From: Cristatella mucedo
Lineage: Eukaryota; Bryozoa; Phylactolaemata; Cristatellidae
NCBI GenBank assembly: GCA_009760855.2
Contig: WPIO01000033.1
Span: 2,683,501-2,747,500, forward strand
Direction of reading: 5' to 3'
Length of the DNA: 64,000 nucleotides
Positions 1-38,378 of this stretch are shown here, piece after piece. A program made the position numbers and the translations under genes. Within the stretch, counting starts at the first letter, position 1; the number at the start of each line of letters is the position of its first letter. The notes under the pieces were generated by a model. That model made no database searches, was not told the DNA's origin, and saw only the letters and a program-made list of their open reading frames with translations.

Positions 1-25216
<25,216 letters not shown>

Positions 25217-25330
25217 GGTTGAATAGTCCACTTCCGGCGACTCTTGGCTAATTGTACCGGCTGCGAGCTGTGGAGGGGTGTGGCTGCGTGGGTGTGTGTA
25301 ATTGCCTGGTTGGGGCCCATTGGATAGAAC
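25217..25330 (-). promoter_or_regulatory. Likely proximal promoter / 5'UTR of the MBOAT gene
   Basis: Immediately upstream of the start codon, CACTTCCGG at 25229-25237 (CCGGAAGTG on the gene strand) is a consensus ETS/GABP site. ATTGG at 25319-25323 is a CCAAT box on the gene strand. CACCC-like runs lie between them. This combination is typical of TATA-less housekeeping promoters. The transcription start itself was not determined. Confidence 0.5.
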
Positions 25331-25735
25331 TTATACTCTAGCATTAAAGTATTCGTAAAATTTATTTAAAAAGTAATATGGCTAATTTTCTGTGACATGG
25401 CAGATAGAAGAGCTTAAAATATATTGTACATGTGTAAATATCAATATCCATGTTCGCAGCTGCAACATAGATATACAGCAAGCCAAGTGTGAAGTTCTCA
25501 TTAGACGTCTATTGAACGTCATTTGGTAGACATAAACTCGGTCGCAAAAATCCTTGCACCCCCAAATTCTCAGTGTCCGGCCATGCCCGAAGACAAACCA
25601 AAGTTTCAGACGATCTGGGTACTCTGGTCAGCCGGGAGTTACCCAAAAACGTCCTCTCGGGGGGGCCGCAGCAGTCCTTCTCTTGTATCTTTGTTTTAAA
25701 ACACTAAAATTGGACATTTTTAAGAGAATGATTCA

Positions 25736-26266
25736 CTATTTAGAAGCTAATGGCGTATTTAAGGATTGAAAAAAATATATAACGTCAAACTTAATCGCAT
25801 TTATACGGACAGCGGTGCACCGGGAGGATAACTGTGACGTCCCCGCCCCGCCCACTACCAGTACTTCCAGGTCGGCCACGTGATGCTGGGAAATGCCAGT
25901 GCAGGTGGTGAATTGACTTATCTCCGGTGTGTCAACTGCGCCATGACGATCGTAAGATTGAATGAAGGCTTTGAATTCTTGAGTTCGGCCTTCGATCTGA
26001 TGTAAAAAATAAACGGGAAATAGATCAATAGCCTGGGCAGCTGGATGTAGACGGCTGCGAAAGACTATCGCCTGGTTTGACGGGCTCTTTAAGATGGTAG
26101 CGCTGTAGAATAGAACTGCCGCACTTAGAAACCTTGCGCAGTCGTAAAAACGCGCTTCAGAATCAATATTGGGAAAGATTCTGTCAGTAGGAGCACCGCT
26201 ATAAACGACAGTCGTCATAAACCAGATGACAGACTGTGAGCATGATAATAATAATAAAAATAACAA
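25736..26266 (-). other. 176-codon open frame upstream of the MBOAT promoter
   Basis: It starts inside the ATT tail of the LINE at 26247 and continues towards the MBOAT promoter. Segments such as FYDCARFLSAAVLFYSATIL look ordinary, but I recognise no family and the start is inside a repeat. Considered unlikely to be a gene. Confidence 0.5.
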
Positions 26267-29200
26267 TAATAATAATACATTTGATATAGCGCCCTCAGAG
26301 AACTCAATATCATTTTAAGCACATTACATTTGCTGCCAAGGAAGCACGATTGAATAATTAGTGGAAGCATGCTCAATAAACAACCAGAATAACCTTGTTA
26401 GGGGTGAGATGCACAGGGTCAGCATGCACGTACGGTTAGTGGCAGCAGGAACAGTGTAAGCGAACAAAAGCACATAAAGGACGAGTCCCAGTGAGGGATC
26501 CAGTAAATACTGTGATAAATAGATTCATTTTAGTTTCTTTTAAAATAAAAAGTCGCAGGATGTCGTGATGCAAGTCGGGAGTGAGTTCCAGGCTTTTGGA
26601 ACTTACGAACTAAAGGCATAGTCTCCAAAGGATTTGAGGTTTGTACGACGTATAGGTAGAAGATTAAATTTCGAAAAGTGCATGGCACGATACTTAGCCT
26701 GGTGGGGAGTAGATGTGGCAGGTAGGCTCGAGCCAAAGAATGAAGGAACCTATAAGTGAGTGTCAAAATCTTGAAGTCGATGCATTGCTTGGCTGAGAGC
26801 CAATGCAGATCGGCGAGAAGTGGTGTGATGTGACAATTGCGACGTTCACGACAGACAAGCCCAGCTGCAGAGTTTTGCATCAGCTGTAAGCGCCTAATTG
26901 CACGTGCCGGTAGACCAGCAAGCAGTGAGTTACAGAAGTCAAGACGGGATGTCACAAATGCATGGACCACTTTATTTGGTACACAAATGTGGTACACCTG
27001 TCTAAACAAGCCCAAATTTGAGCAATGTTATGTAGCTGAAAATAGGCAAACTTGACTGAAGAACTAACGTGGTCGTCTTATGAAATGTTACTTTGGAGCA
27101 CGATATCTCGACTTCGTGCAGATTCAACAGGAGATTTGCTGGCAGAGCCGATTTTGAGCGTTAGCCGTCCCAATTTCTGAACCACACTTGGTTTGCCCAT
27201 AACTACTAAGTCAGTTTTATCATAATTCAGTTTAAAAAAATGTCCTGCAATCCATATGTGTATGTCATCAATACATGCAGCAGGGGAGTTGAGAGAGTTC
27301 GACGTGCTGGAGGGCTGGGAGGAGTCAAAGCAAAGGTACAACTAAGTGTCATCTGCTATAAGTGAAAGCATAGATTGTGTCTGGCAATCATTTCGACTAG
27401 AGGGAAAGTATAAACCGTGAAAATAACGGGATCAAGCACAGATCCCTGAGGTAACCCCATATTTCAGAAGTTCCTTGAATGATCTTTGTTTATACACATC
27501 AATACTCTGGACGCTCCCATTGAGATAGGACCTGAATCATTGCAATGCAGTGCCAGTGATGCCAGGCGAGATGAGAGGCGCTCAAGAAGGACTTGCTGAT
27601 CTTAGTATTAAGGCTGCCGAAAGGTCGAGGAAAACAAGCCGAAGGACTCTATCTAAGTAAGTCGGTATTCCTAAGTAGGTCGTTGTGCATCCAAAGCAAT
27701 GCCGACTCTGTGGAGTGATCAGTTCTAAACCAGACTGGAACTTACTAGCAAGGTTTGAAATTTCAATATATGAGTTCAACTGGTCTGCCATGACTCATTC
27801 CAGTGTCTTTGATAGGAATGGTAGAAGGGAGACTGGGCGGTAGTTTCTTAAGTTATCTTTGTCTAGTGTTACTTTCTAGAGTAGTGGCCTGACTATAGCC
27901 TGCTTGAAAGGTGCTGGAAGACCACCTGAGGCTGATGAAATATTTATGATGTTAGTTAGGCATGGCAGCAGCAGATCATGAAATCAGCAATGATCGTAGA
28001 AGCAGGACAGTGGGAATATTATCCAGAGGACTAGTTGTCTTATTTGATTGGGATATGAACTTCAAGACGAGGTCACTAATGACCTTAAATGTAGACTTTG
28101 AGGTGCTGCATAGAATTGAGGGACAGCATTCCAGGGGGATGCTGCCATCTTAGTGACGGACTTCATGATCTTGTCTATCTTTTTGATAAAGAAGCTAGAG
28201 AAACGATCAGCTAGATCATCCCACGGATCACTGGGTAAGGAGCTAACATGGGAGCAGTTAATTAGAGGCTTGATCGTCGACATCAGCATTTTTTGGATTG
28301 TGAATCTGTGATTCAACAATATTTTTATAGAAGCGAGGCTTTGCCTTTGCTAGGATTGATTGGTACGACCTACAGTAGTCCTCGTATGCCCGTCGATGGA
28401 CAGTCAGTCCAGATCTTGTGCATGATTTATCAAGCTTTCGCTTAGTAGACCTAACTAGTTTAATGTCTGTGTTAAACCATGGGCCGTCTGGGCGAGGGCG
28501 CACTGTGCAATAAGTCAGAGGTGCAAACTCGTCGAGCATGTCAGCTAGTGTCGTGTTGAAGCAGTCTTCCAATGATAACAGGTCGGAAGGGGGGATTGAG
28601 CAGGAGAGGCGAAGCAGATATTCACGCATGGACCGCGTCAACGTCAATGATCTCGAGGCTTCGCGATTCACAGGTGATTTTAGATGAGGAGGAGGAAGAG
28701 GGCACACATTGTAGTCTAAATAAGATCTTCATGTGGTCAGATACGCAGAATTTAACAATAATTGGTGATGATCAAGTGCAGCTGTATGAGAAAATTTGGT
28801 CGAGTGACCCTTGATGTGAGTAGGGTCATGCACATCAGCCGCAAGAGATAATGAGTCAGTGCACGAAATTCGGTGCTGAAGGTGTCAGGTAAATAATCAA
28901 AATGAATTTTGAAATCACATATAATGAGGAAAGATCGATTTCTTGCAAACAGAACTGAAATGAGATCAGAAAAATCTGAGATACAGGAGGACTTGGTACC
29001 TGGTGGGCGATAGACTGCTGCCACCAGGGCTTAGGGTTTGATATCGGGTGAAATCAAGACAATAGATTCAAAAGACTGCTTCGAGGGTACTGCAAACGGC
29101 TTGAAATTGAAGTTCGGGCATGTGATAATAGTGACTCCACCTCCAGTTTTGATTGATCTAGGGGTTGGAAAGAAGGAGAAGCCAGTCGGGTTGCGTCCTT

Positions 29201-29740
29201 AATTCTCAGGTAGTTTACAGATTTTAGCCAAGTTTTTTAGTCAAGGCGAGCAGGTCAAGAGGTTTTCCAAAATAAGGTCGCCTAATAATAGGAGTTTATT
29301 GCACATTCAGCGAGGATTCTAAAGACAAGACTTAAGTTGCACCTCAGGAGTTATTACCGACCTGATAACCACAAATTTAGAGAGATTCACAGTTACGCTT
29401 GAGGGAGAACGCGCTGAGCGGTTCGAGACAATGCTAGGAATACCAAACGAGGGGGTAGTCAGCTCGCAGCTCCCGCTAAAACGAGCGGTGTCTAAGCTCG
29501 GGGCCCCGGCCCCCACGGCGGCTCCTTGGCGCTTTTCTTGTGCTAATGCATAATTCAAGAATCTTAGAAATAGCACTAACATCTATTAATGCATTTGAAT
29601 GACGATAACGAAGCGATAATAGGTACACTCGGTCATAACTAATATGCAGGTTACTAGCCACCGGTGTATCTAACGCCGCCGCCGGCGTGGCAGACCAAGC
29701 AGCCCGAAGCGACAAACTTTTAGATGTCAATAGGCACGTA
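26247..29740 (-). mobile_element. Near-full-length, broken L2/CR1-type LINE (family A)
   Basis: On the minus strand the element reads from an N-terminal segment near 29730 (SYDRVYLLSLRYRHS, Arg-rich region), through an apurinic-type endonuclease (AAVYRPPG near 29020, then the LIICDF region, a decayed form of the usual gDFN motif), a linker (GPWFNTDIKL at about 28480), and reverse transcriptase (RPVSLLPFLSKTLE at about 27830; an ADDT catalytic box near 27340, followed by a stop). The C-terminal part is [20 protein letters not shown] (near 26965). The element ends in a stem-loop tail followed by an (ATT)n run at 26247-26280. Frames are interrupted by stops and shifts, so it is inactive. It is the best reference copy for the other family A fragments. 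The L2/CR1 group is clear; the exact clade is not. Confidence 0.5.
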
Positions 29741-29744
29741 AATT

Positions 29745-31099
29745 TCTTACCTGCTGCCGTTAGAATACAAAAAGATAAGCTTTAAACAGGTCTTAACTGT
29801 ATCGGTTTCCGAATGCGATGTTAGCAAGAACTTCAGTTTTCGGAAGAGAATTATGCCACGGACAAGAAACGTAGTAGCGCTCGGTATCGGGAGGCGAGCG
29901 TAACCGCGCCAACTGGAAGAAGACGACTGGAATTCTGATTTACTGGCTTATGCATGTGAAAAATTGCGGAAAATGAATGCGTTGCAGTGCGGACCTAAAT
30001 TTCCGCTGACATAGCAGCAAGGCCATCCTAGTTGTTGAGCCCGGCCTACAGTCGGGCAAGGACTCAATATCCCGACCTGTGTCGTGAAGAGCTCGAATCG
30101 TACCTTCAGCCTCTTTCTGTTTGCAATCTTGTTTTAACTGAGCCGTTCACAAAATAATGTTTGCAGAAAGTAGCCCCTGGGCTTCTTTATTTTCCTTCTG
30201 TTGTCGAGTTGGTCATATGCGACGTTTCTGTTGGGTTTAGGTAGGGGGGCACTGATTAGTTTCCTCTGATTCTATTTTTTCTCCGCGTCTTCGATAGGCA
30301 CGCTACTAGTCTGCTCGCTTTACTTCTTTTTGTAACCAATTCATTGCTACAAAAACTCACCGGTCCGCAATGGCCGGCAAAAATCACAAACTGTGTATGA
30401 AAATTAGCCTGAACCCGTGAAACGAAACCTCCAACTTTGCTTGGAAGGCGGGCCCGAGTGTCCGCTGACCTAGACAGTGAGCACACCCCACTGAATGCCA
30501 AGCTTTGAGTTCTTAGTTAATGAAACAAAATCTTAAAAGGAGGAATAATTGCAACTTATTTAAAAATTATATTTAATAATGACCTTCTAAAGCGAACATG
30601 AATCTATTTGTAGGAAATTTATTCGTCAGTGCCAAACAGCGAATTAGTATTGACCTGCATAGGCCATATTTTACTATATATCGACCCCCCATGAAGAATT
30701 ACGAGCAGATTCTATTTATGCATGTCTTTCGGTCACCAAAGGCAGGCACGGTGAGGCTTTCGGTCGATCGCGCTTACTCTGGCAGGTTTCCTATGCGCCA
30801 ACTTATCAGTTCCAAGCGAAAACTGGGGAGCACCACTCGGCAATTCGAGAACCCTTGACATTCATAGTCCTGTTCACTGCTATCTTTTCAATGTTTGATT
30901 TCTACCATGAGAGTGCATATTACAGCTATACATATATGCAAATTATCCCATCACAAGGTTAGATGATCAGAATAAAGTAAGTTTGCTTTATTTGGTAATT
31001 GGAAAGCCACGCATCAATCCTAGTCGAATGCAAGATGTGGCTTATCGGCTTGAAATCAAGCCTCTTAAATCTCCCACTTACATAACACAAAAAATATAT
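29745..31099. other. Intergenic sequence without recognised features
   Basis: The left part (to about 29950) may include the 5'UTR of the LINE ending at 29740. The rest has only short open frames and no recognised repeat. Confidence 0.5.
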
Positions 31100-31300
31100 T
31101 GCATCGCAGTGATTGTGATGCCCAGGCAAGATTATTGGCGATCAAGAAGGACTAGATGATCGACGATATTTAAACGCTATCGAAAGTTCTACAGAACTAG
31201 CACCGATACTCTGCCTAAGTAGACGTGCCTTGGAAAGTCATTATACACTGGCAACAGTGCTGACTCTGTGGAGTGATAAGCTTTGAAAAATCTGAGCGCA
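31100..31300 (-). mobile_element. Degenerate family A RT fragment
   Basis: GATGCCCAGGCAAGATTATT, a GATCAAGAAGGAC stretch and GTGGAGTGATAAGC match, in order, the minus-strand RT region of the copies at 22000-22140 and 27550-27720. No open frame remains. Confidence 0.5.
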
Positions 31301-31782
31301 GCTAAATTACCCGAAAGACAAGAATGAGAGCCTAGATAATCTTAGGAATAGGTTGCCTTCGCATGTGCGGTTAATTATGCAAAGACATCACGCAAAGCAC
31401 GAGAAAATTGTAGACGGTTTGCTTATAAATTGCATGTACAGATGGATGCCAGCACTTATTACGAAAAAGATCATTTGCCGCTTGAGCGTACGCGAAATTA
31501 CTGAGATTTCCTGTTGTTCACAGTGTCGAAATTGCTTTGGAAAAATACTTCAATCTTCTTAGCTTATACGACTCAGCTATGTAGTGATACTGCAGCTGCT
31601 CAAATGTTTTTTTATTAGTAAACAGAGAGACGGAAAATAAGGTGATCTGTTTATGGCAGCTGAACTTATTATAGCTCTAGAGCAAACGTACTACTCTTAG
31701 TTGGCAAGAGGTTTTGCTGTGCTTATTAAGAAAAGATGATACACAGCGTTGACTAGTGTGATTGTTGTATTGCCGTGCTATA

Positions 31783-32178
31783 ATAATAATAATAATTCAC
31801 TTGATAAAGCGTCCTCAGAGAACTTAATCTCTCTCTAGGCGCTTCACATTTGCTGTAAAGTGAAATGCAATGGAATGGTAAGTAAAATCATGCTTGAAAA
31901 ACAAACGAAATGAATAATATGGTTAGGGGTGACATGCACAGGGTCAGCATGCAAATGTGGTTAGTGGCAGCGTGCACAGTGTCAGCACGCATAAGCACAT
32001 CAAGGACGAATCACAGGGACCCACTAAATGCTGTCCTAAATAGGTGTGTTTTTAGGTTCCTTTTAAATGTGATCAGGTCAGGGGATGTTCTGACGCAGGT
32101 CGGGAGGGAGTTCCAGGCTTTGGGAGCATATGAACTAAATGCACGGTCTCCAAAGGATTTAAGGTTTGTATGAGGTAT
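31783..32178 (-). mobile_element. Young 5'-truncated family A LINE tail
   Basis: (AAT)n at 31783-31797 is followed, in reverse, by the stem-loop tail, the 3'UTR with its repeated GTGCAC/GTCAGC motifs, and the last coding codons. The 5' end has a short duplicated GTATGAGGTATTT. Close similarity to 22150-22494 suggests recent activity. Confidence 0.5.
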
Positions 32179-32179
32179 T

Positions 32180-33549
32180 TGTATGAGGTATTTCTATATT
32201 TGTATTTGCTATGACTGTATGGCGTTTACGGCTGCTTGTTTATGGGCCATGTCGGTTTATTGGGAAATGGTTTTACGATGGTGAGTCGCTGCTTAGACAG
32301 GCAATGGGAAGCAGGACGGAGGGGAGGACGGCCGTGCGGCGGTGTAACGCTGCCAGCGCTGGCGGAATGCACGAGTGCTGAAACCCCCTCGGTGTCTGCG
32401 TTTCGTCGCTTGTGTACCGGCGCGTGCTTGCTGACAGAGCGTCACCTTACAACTAGCTCAGTCCTCGAGCCGGTGAGGGTAAATCAAAAGATCGATGTGG
32501 CAGCTTGGTTCGCTGTACCCCTGAGGTTTAATGAGTGAGCATGGCAATGATCACTAGGATGAGAGCAAAACTTCTAACGCGAAAGTTTCAAACGAACTTC
32601 TATATATTTTAAGAGCTTTTAAATCGCTCTCACAATCGGCTGCATTCCTACTATTGAAGACGCATGAACTATTTTAAAGGATGACTTGCTCGTGCCCTTT
32701 TTTCTGGACTGCGTGCCTTCTTGACCTCGTTACTCTGTCAGAAAAGCTTAGGTGACGGTTTTCTCCAGAATCAGCCTGGCTGCTCATACAGCGGCTACAC
32801 CAAAACGATTAACTTACAAGCGCATCAAGATATGCTGACGTCACTCATGTATGGACGCACACATTCTGCATCCCAGAAGCAGAATTTATCGGCGCTACTA
32901 GCACGTGAAAGCTTGAGTCGAGTCACAAGCATTTTAAAGAAGAGTCACTATCTAGTTGAATGAGCGTGGAAGGATGATTAAATAATGCAACGCTTAAACA
33001 TTCCTTTTACTTGAAAGCTATGTAAGCAGACATCGATAGAAGCCAAGGAGTCGCTGTTACCTCCTGCATCAGAAGTTACTAATTTGCCTATCCGGCTTTT
33101 GTTTCTTCACGTTCATGTTCTTCTGTATAAGTGACAGCCCTCATCGGCTGCTCCGTGGTAGCACTCAAGACCGCTCAATGCAGCAGTTTTACGTGGCAAT
33201 TCCGAGGCTGCGCTGCTCCACCAGGAAAGCAGCGCGGCGACCTCTTGCGGACCGACGAATCAAGTCAAGGCCGCGCATCGGAGCTCGTTAGCTCGGTCGC
33301 GTCTGCTTTTGGCTATTGTTGGCGTACTCGACCCGCAGGCATATGTGGGCGATTCTTAGAGCCCCGGTAAAGCTGGAAATATAAGCAAGCAAAGCACCTC
33401 TCCACAGTCAACTTCCACTAATCGATAAGACGCGCCGAGCTCACACCCGAGCACTTTCATCTCTGTCAACTCTTGAAGTTAAGCAACTTTCGACAGATTG
33501 CTGGCGGCCATGGTATGATCTCACCAGACATAGCAAACGTGGCAAACGT
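32180..33549. other. Intergenic sequence without recognised features
   Basis: Moderately GC-rich near 32300-32500 and 33170-33360, with open frames of up to 100 codons that carry no recognisable motif. Confidence 0.5.
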
Positions 33550-33740
33550 ATTATGTAATGTATCTCCGTCTGTAACTCCACAAAACCACAAAGACTATGT
33601 AGGTGTTACGCAGGAGATTTTTGTATAGCGCACTCACACACTTAGGTGGCTTTTGGTACGCATTTGGTAGCCATCAGACTTCGTCTCACGCAACAAAAAG
33701 AAAGTGGGAAGCATAGCAGAGTCAGGAGAGCAGTTGATGT
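33550..33740 (-). mobile_element. Family B LINE 3' terminus
   Basis: GTATCTCCGTCTGTAACTCC and the following 180 bp match the 3' terminal region of the copy at 63605-64000. No coding part is present. Confidence 0.5.
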
Positions 33741-34019
33741 AGTCGTGGAAATGAGCTGCAAAAACATAGCAGCGATGGACAATTGGAACAGAGGCACTCC
33801 GATAGGCTGCAAAAATAAAGACAATGTCGCTGCGCGATTTCCAAGTTATTGGCTAATAATTGCAATCCCGACACAGGTATTTTTTAAATGCGAACAATAT
33901 CGCAGCAGGCATTTTCACATAAGCACTAAAGCAGCATCCGATAATGCATTGCTAGTGAGAAAACTTTTTTACTAGCGATTAACAATAAAATCGCAACTAG
34001 TTACTGAAAAATCTAGTGC

Positions 34020-34790
34020 AATCAGAAATCGGAAAGAGTAATTCTCAAAATCGGCTCGGCTGGCATATCTCCTGGAGCTGTGCACGAAATCTACCTGTAA
34101 GTGCCCTATTCCAAAGTGACCTTTCACTTCATGACCAAATCAGCTTCCCAGTCAAGTCTGACTACTTTCAGCTACGTAAAATTGCAAAAAATTGAGCCTA
34201 CGTATACAGGGATACTACATCCAAGTTACTCTATGCATTTGAGACGTCCCAACTCGACTTCTGCAGCTCACTGCTTGATGGTCTACCGGAATGTGCAATC
34301 AGGCACCTACAGTTAGTGCAAAACTCTGCAGCTAGGCTTGTTTGTTGTGATTATTGTAGTTGGCACGTTAAATAACTTCTCGCTGAAAAGCGCTGGCTCC
34401 CATTTAATCAAGCAGCGTATCGATTTGAAGGTTTAGTCATCCACTTTTAGGTCCCTTCATTCTCTTGCTCCAGTATACTTATTAGTGCTCCCAATCAGCC
34501 TTGGCACCGTACGACCCACTCTCATTGTTAAAATCGTCTGGCTACGCCTCGAATCAACCTCAAATCCTTTTGAGACTGTGCTTTTAGTTTATATCCTCGC
34601 AAACCCTGGAATTTACTCCCGACTGACGCCTTAAAATCCTTTGATTTGTCGACATTTTAAAAAGAAGCTAAAAATGCACCGTTTTCTCACAGTATTTTCT
34701 GGGTCCATGTGAATTGTCTTTTTTGTGCTTATGCGTGCTTACACTGCATGCTACAACTAGCCATATGGTCATTCTTTTTTTGGAGTATAA
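34020..34790 (+). mobile_element. Degenerate family A LINE 3' half
   Basis: A shifted version of the RT C-terminal region can be followed: AAAATCGGCTCGGCTGGCAT, then the DFCSSLL-like stretch, the AARLVC-like stretch and the 3'UTR (GTGCTTATGCGTGCTTACAC). Many substitutions and frame breaks indicate an old copy. A further partial tail may lie at 34800-34890. Confidence 0.5.
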
Positions 34791-35924
34791 ATAAAGTGCC
34801 ACAGAGTCGTTTACTAAGGTTTTTATACAAATGTTTAATACGTTTGTATAGCACCTTCAGATAACTAAAGTAATATCAATATTATTATAACTTTCTTTCT
34901 GTCTAAATCAGGACTGGAATTTACTAGCTGGGTCTATTTTTTAATTTAAGCCTTGACCTGCCCTGTCACTACTCGCTTGAATGTCTTTAAAGTGAACGGC
35001 ACCTGCTGATATCTCCGATTTAAACTCACCAACTAGAGATGAGCTAAGTAACAGACAGCGATTCCCCGGCCAAAGGTGCAATAGACGCCAACACATGCGT
35101 GCGCATGAACAAAAACTCGGCCATTCTTCTGGTCGTGACGAGCTCTGAAGAATTTTAATTATAAGTGTCGGACTAGGCATTTTTATAGAAGAGTGAGGGG
35201 AAAATGTTACTCTGGAGCAAGAGAGAAACGTGAAGCGCTGTAGATTAGTGCTAGCCCTGAAAGGTCACTCTTTCCGGAACTATAGTTTGCAAAAAGTTAG
35301 CCTTGCGGTGAATGGTGACTACAGCAGTCGCTTCCCCAGTGGCTGCATCTCTACCCTCTGGCTCCCAATAATCAAAATCAATCCGCCTAGCCATGCACTG
35401 ACAAAACCACTGAGCGAGTCGGCCACGATAATTAAGCTGTCGATGTTCAGATTGAGCCGCAAGACACCAGTTGGATGAGACATCTGAGACGGCTCTTCAG
35501 TTCCTGTTTTTTATTATTTATTAGCATGGGAGCAACAAAATACATATAAGAGGCGATTCAATTGCAGTGTCATCTATTGACAGTGATGCGGTCCGCTCTA
35601 CATGCACGCACACAAGTAGATTCAGATGCTTGTAATGATAAGCCGGTCAGTCGACGGGGTATCTTTCCATCAAATAGCAAACCAAAATGCGCAGTATCGT
35701 GAAATCAGTGCAGCCAGAAACGATGCAGCGGCGACGACATATTACTTAAGGTGTCTAGGCAAATGCAAGCAATATGTTTCCATCGCATCACATTGCCAGC
35801 AACTACCCAGGCGCCTAAAAAGTGAGAATGACCTTCTCACGGTCAAATCGGGATGAAATACTCCTAAAAAATGATGCAGCAATTCCAACGTTAGTGTCGA
35901 AACAGAGGTGCTCGAAGACGTTGC

Positions 35925-36285
35925 ACGACTTAAGCGGCACAGTAGCGTTAGCTACACGGCGCGTTGCGCGACCGCGCCCACTCGCCCGGCGCATGCGCTC
36001 TGCAGAGGTACGCCATCAGCGAAGACCGCCAGCGAGACGACGGCCGCGTGCTGCGCGCTTTCCACTGCGGGCGCACAGCAAGAAGCCGTCTACTCGCGAG
36101 CGGACTTTCCGAGGCCCCGCTCCCTCGGCAGGGGCGACCTCGCAGCTTCGCGGACGCCGCGACGCCGCCGCCGCTGCTGCTGCCGCCGCCGCTGCTGCTG
36201 CCGCCGCCGCTGCTGCTGCCGCCGCCGCTGCTGCCGCCGCCGCCGCTGCTGCTGCCGCCGCCGCTGCTGCTGCCGCCGCCGCTGC

Positions 36286-36323
<38 letters not shown>

Positions 36324-36710
36324 TCCTCTGGCCGGACGAATGCGTGCAATATATTTGACCTTCATCTATATTGCTGGCAAACGTCCGGCCTTCGGAGAGC
36401 TCAGACTAATTCGAGGACGGAAGCGCCGCGACCGCTCGGCGCCGAGGATTTCGCGCTTGCTGGCCCAACTCTTTTCGAAATGCGTAGCTGCACGCGCTGT
36501 CCGTGGGAATTTCGTTACCGATCGGACGGGCAAATTACGGCTCGCGCGAGAGCGCCGCATGCCCGACTTCGCGCACCCACCTGAGCTAGAAGAAAGATGC
36601 GGAAAGGCCAAGGCGAGCGCTCGCGCACGCGTCGACGGCTGGCTCGATATTCGCGCTGGGCGCGGCGCCGCAAATTGTCAAGCAATCGCGAACTCGCCCA
36701 ATGGTTCGTG
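35925..36710. promoter_or_regulatory. CpG-dense block with (GCC/GCT)n triplet expansion
   Basis: CG-rich sequence surrounds about 165 bp of GCC, GCT and CTG triplets (36156-36321), first as repeated GCCGCCGCTGCTGCT blocks, then as pure CTG. It is open in several frames (poly-Ala, poly-Leu, poly-Gln or poly-Ser), so an open frame here is no evidence for a protein. No splice-supported exon was found. It could be an unassigned promoter. Confidence 0.5.
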
Positions 36711-37479
36711 ACGATTGATGAGATCGAGTAGATCCTGCATCTGCGACGCTCTTGTGGAAGTCGACGTAAATCTATCCTAAACGTGAAGACTGGCATCGCC
36801 GTGTGAGTCTCGCGAAAATGCAATGCGCAAGCGCGCATAGGATATTGCTACGTACACTCAGTTGCCGGAGAATTCGCTTCCCTTACCTGCGAACACGTTA
36901 ACCCGCCGGGAGGCTAACAGACGGCAACAGTTATGGCCGACGCCGTCAGGACGCTGTTTGCTGCTCGCTGCCCCAATCTTTGTATCTATCTATCTGTTCT
37001 GGAACGTGCGCGATCAATTAAGCAAGATGCCTTACAGCAGTCAGCGGTTCTATCGGAGTGGCGTCCTAGAACTCAAAATGACGCTCTTCACCAGTACGGA
37101 AGCAAGCCACCTCAGACAGTACGTACACATGATGTCAGCGGTGCATGTGCATTCGAAGGGGGTCTTTATATACACGCTTGCCGCTGACGCCACGCTAACC
37201 CTTGTACCTGACGCTAGCTAAATCCCCGAGTCACGCAGGCTTCTTGTCCAGGGTTCTTGAAAGCACCATTGTCTCTTGTATTAAATTCTTATCCGTACCG
37301 GTAGCTAGCTCTATTCAATTCTAAAATGTCACTAAGGGAGCGTATCCCTGGCACCTGGTAAATTAAATGTCACGGCAGGCAGATTAAACTCTTCAAATCA
37401 TGCGGTCGGTGAACCCTTTTAAGGCATTGCCACGGAGTACGGCGTAGCCCAACCTATGTGTTCGTCGAAGTGTAATAAA

Positions 37480-38110
37480 TGCCGCTCGCTGGCGAAATGC
37501 GCTAGCGGACGGCAGCCGGTGCTACACTCTCTGGGCTCTCTTCGCTAAAACGGCAATGAATACCTGCAAGCGTACCGCGGTCGGTATCTAGGAGCCGTCG
37601 CCTGCACGTAGGCGTCAAGCTATCGCGGGAAACGCGACGCGCCCGCCGCGGCGCGAGTCTGCGAGCATTTGGCTAGGAAATGGAGAGTGCCAAACCGATC
37701 GACGAGGAGGAGGAGGAGAAGGAGGAGAAGGAGGAGAAGGAGGAGGAGAAGGAGGAGAAGGAGGAGAAGGAGGAGGAGAAGGAGGAGAAGGAGGAGGAAA
37801 AGGAGGAGGAGGAGGAGGAGGAGGAGGAGGAGGAGGAGGAGGAGGAGGAGGAGGAGGAGGAGGAGCGGCCGGCTCGTGCCGGCGCTCGCGCTCTCGAGGC
37901 CCATCCGACGTTGCGGTGGGAGTGTGGAGCATCTCAAATCTTTACTCGTGCGCTCGCGGACAGACTCGACGAAACGAGAGCGACAGCACGGCTTTTAGGT
38001 GCGCTTTCGAGCTTCAATCTTCGCATGCATCGTCGCGAGCGTCCAGCAAATTCAGCCATCTCGGCGGTCAAGGCGACCGTCGGCGAGCGCCGCTAGCTAG
38101 ATAGATGGGG
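37480..38110. promoter_or_regulatory. CpG-dense block with (GAG)n triplet expansion
   Basis: GAGGAGAAGGAG-type repeats run from 37704 to 37864, ending in pure GAG. An ATG at 37680 in reasonable context opens a 138-codon frame (MESAKPIDEEEE..., then a basic tail to 38096). Composition alone can explain it, and no donor or homology was found. Confidence 0.5.
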
Positions 38111-38166
38111 CGCAAATTTTAATGCGACGCGAAGTTCGATCGGCCGAGTCTCTGCCGATAGCGACA

Positions 38167-38378
38167 ACACACCTATTTAGGAGAGCATTTAGTGGGTCCC
38201 TGTGATTCGTCCTTCAAGTGCTTATGCGTGCTGACATTGTGCATGCTGCCACTAACCACACTTGCATGCTGACCCTGTGCATGTCACCCCTAACCATGTT
38301 ATTCATTTTGTTTGTTTATCAAGCATGATATTACTCACCATTCAATGGCATTTCCCTTTGCAGCAAATGTAAATCGCC

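Noticed and set aside
35822-36711. Seven overlapping frames with poly-Ala, poly-Leu, poly-Gln or poly-Ser
   Set aside because: The triplet repeat is open in several frames and both strands; no frame is favoured by splice sites or homology.
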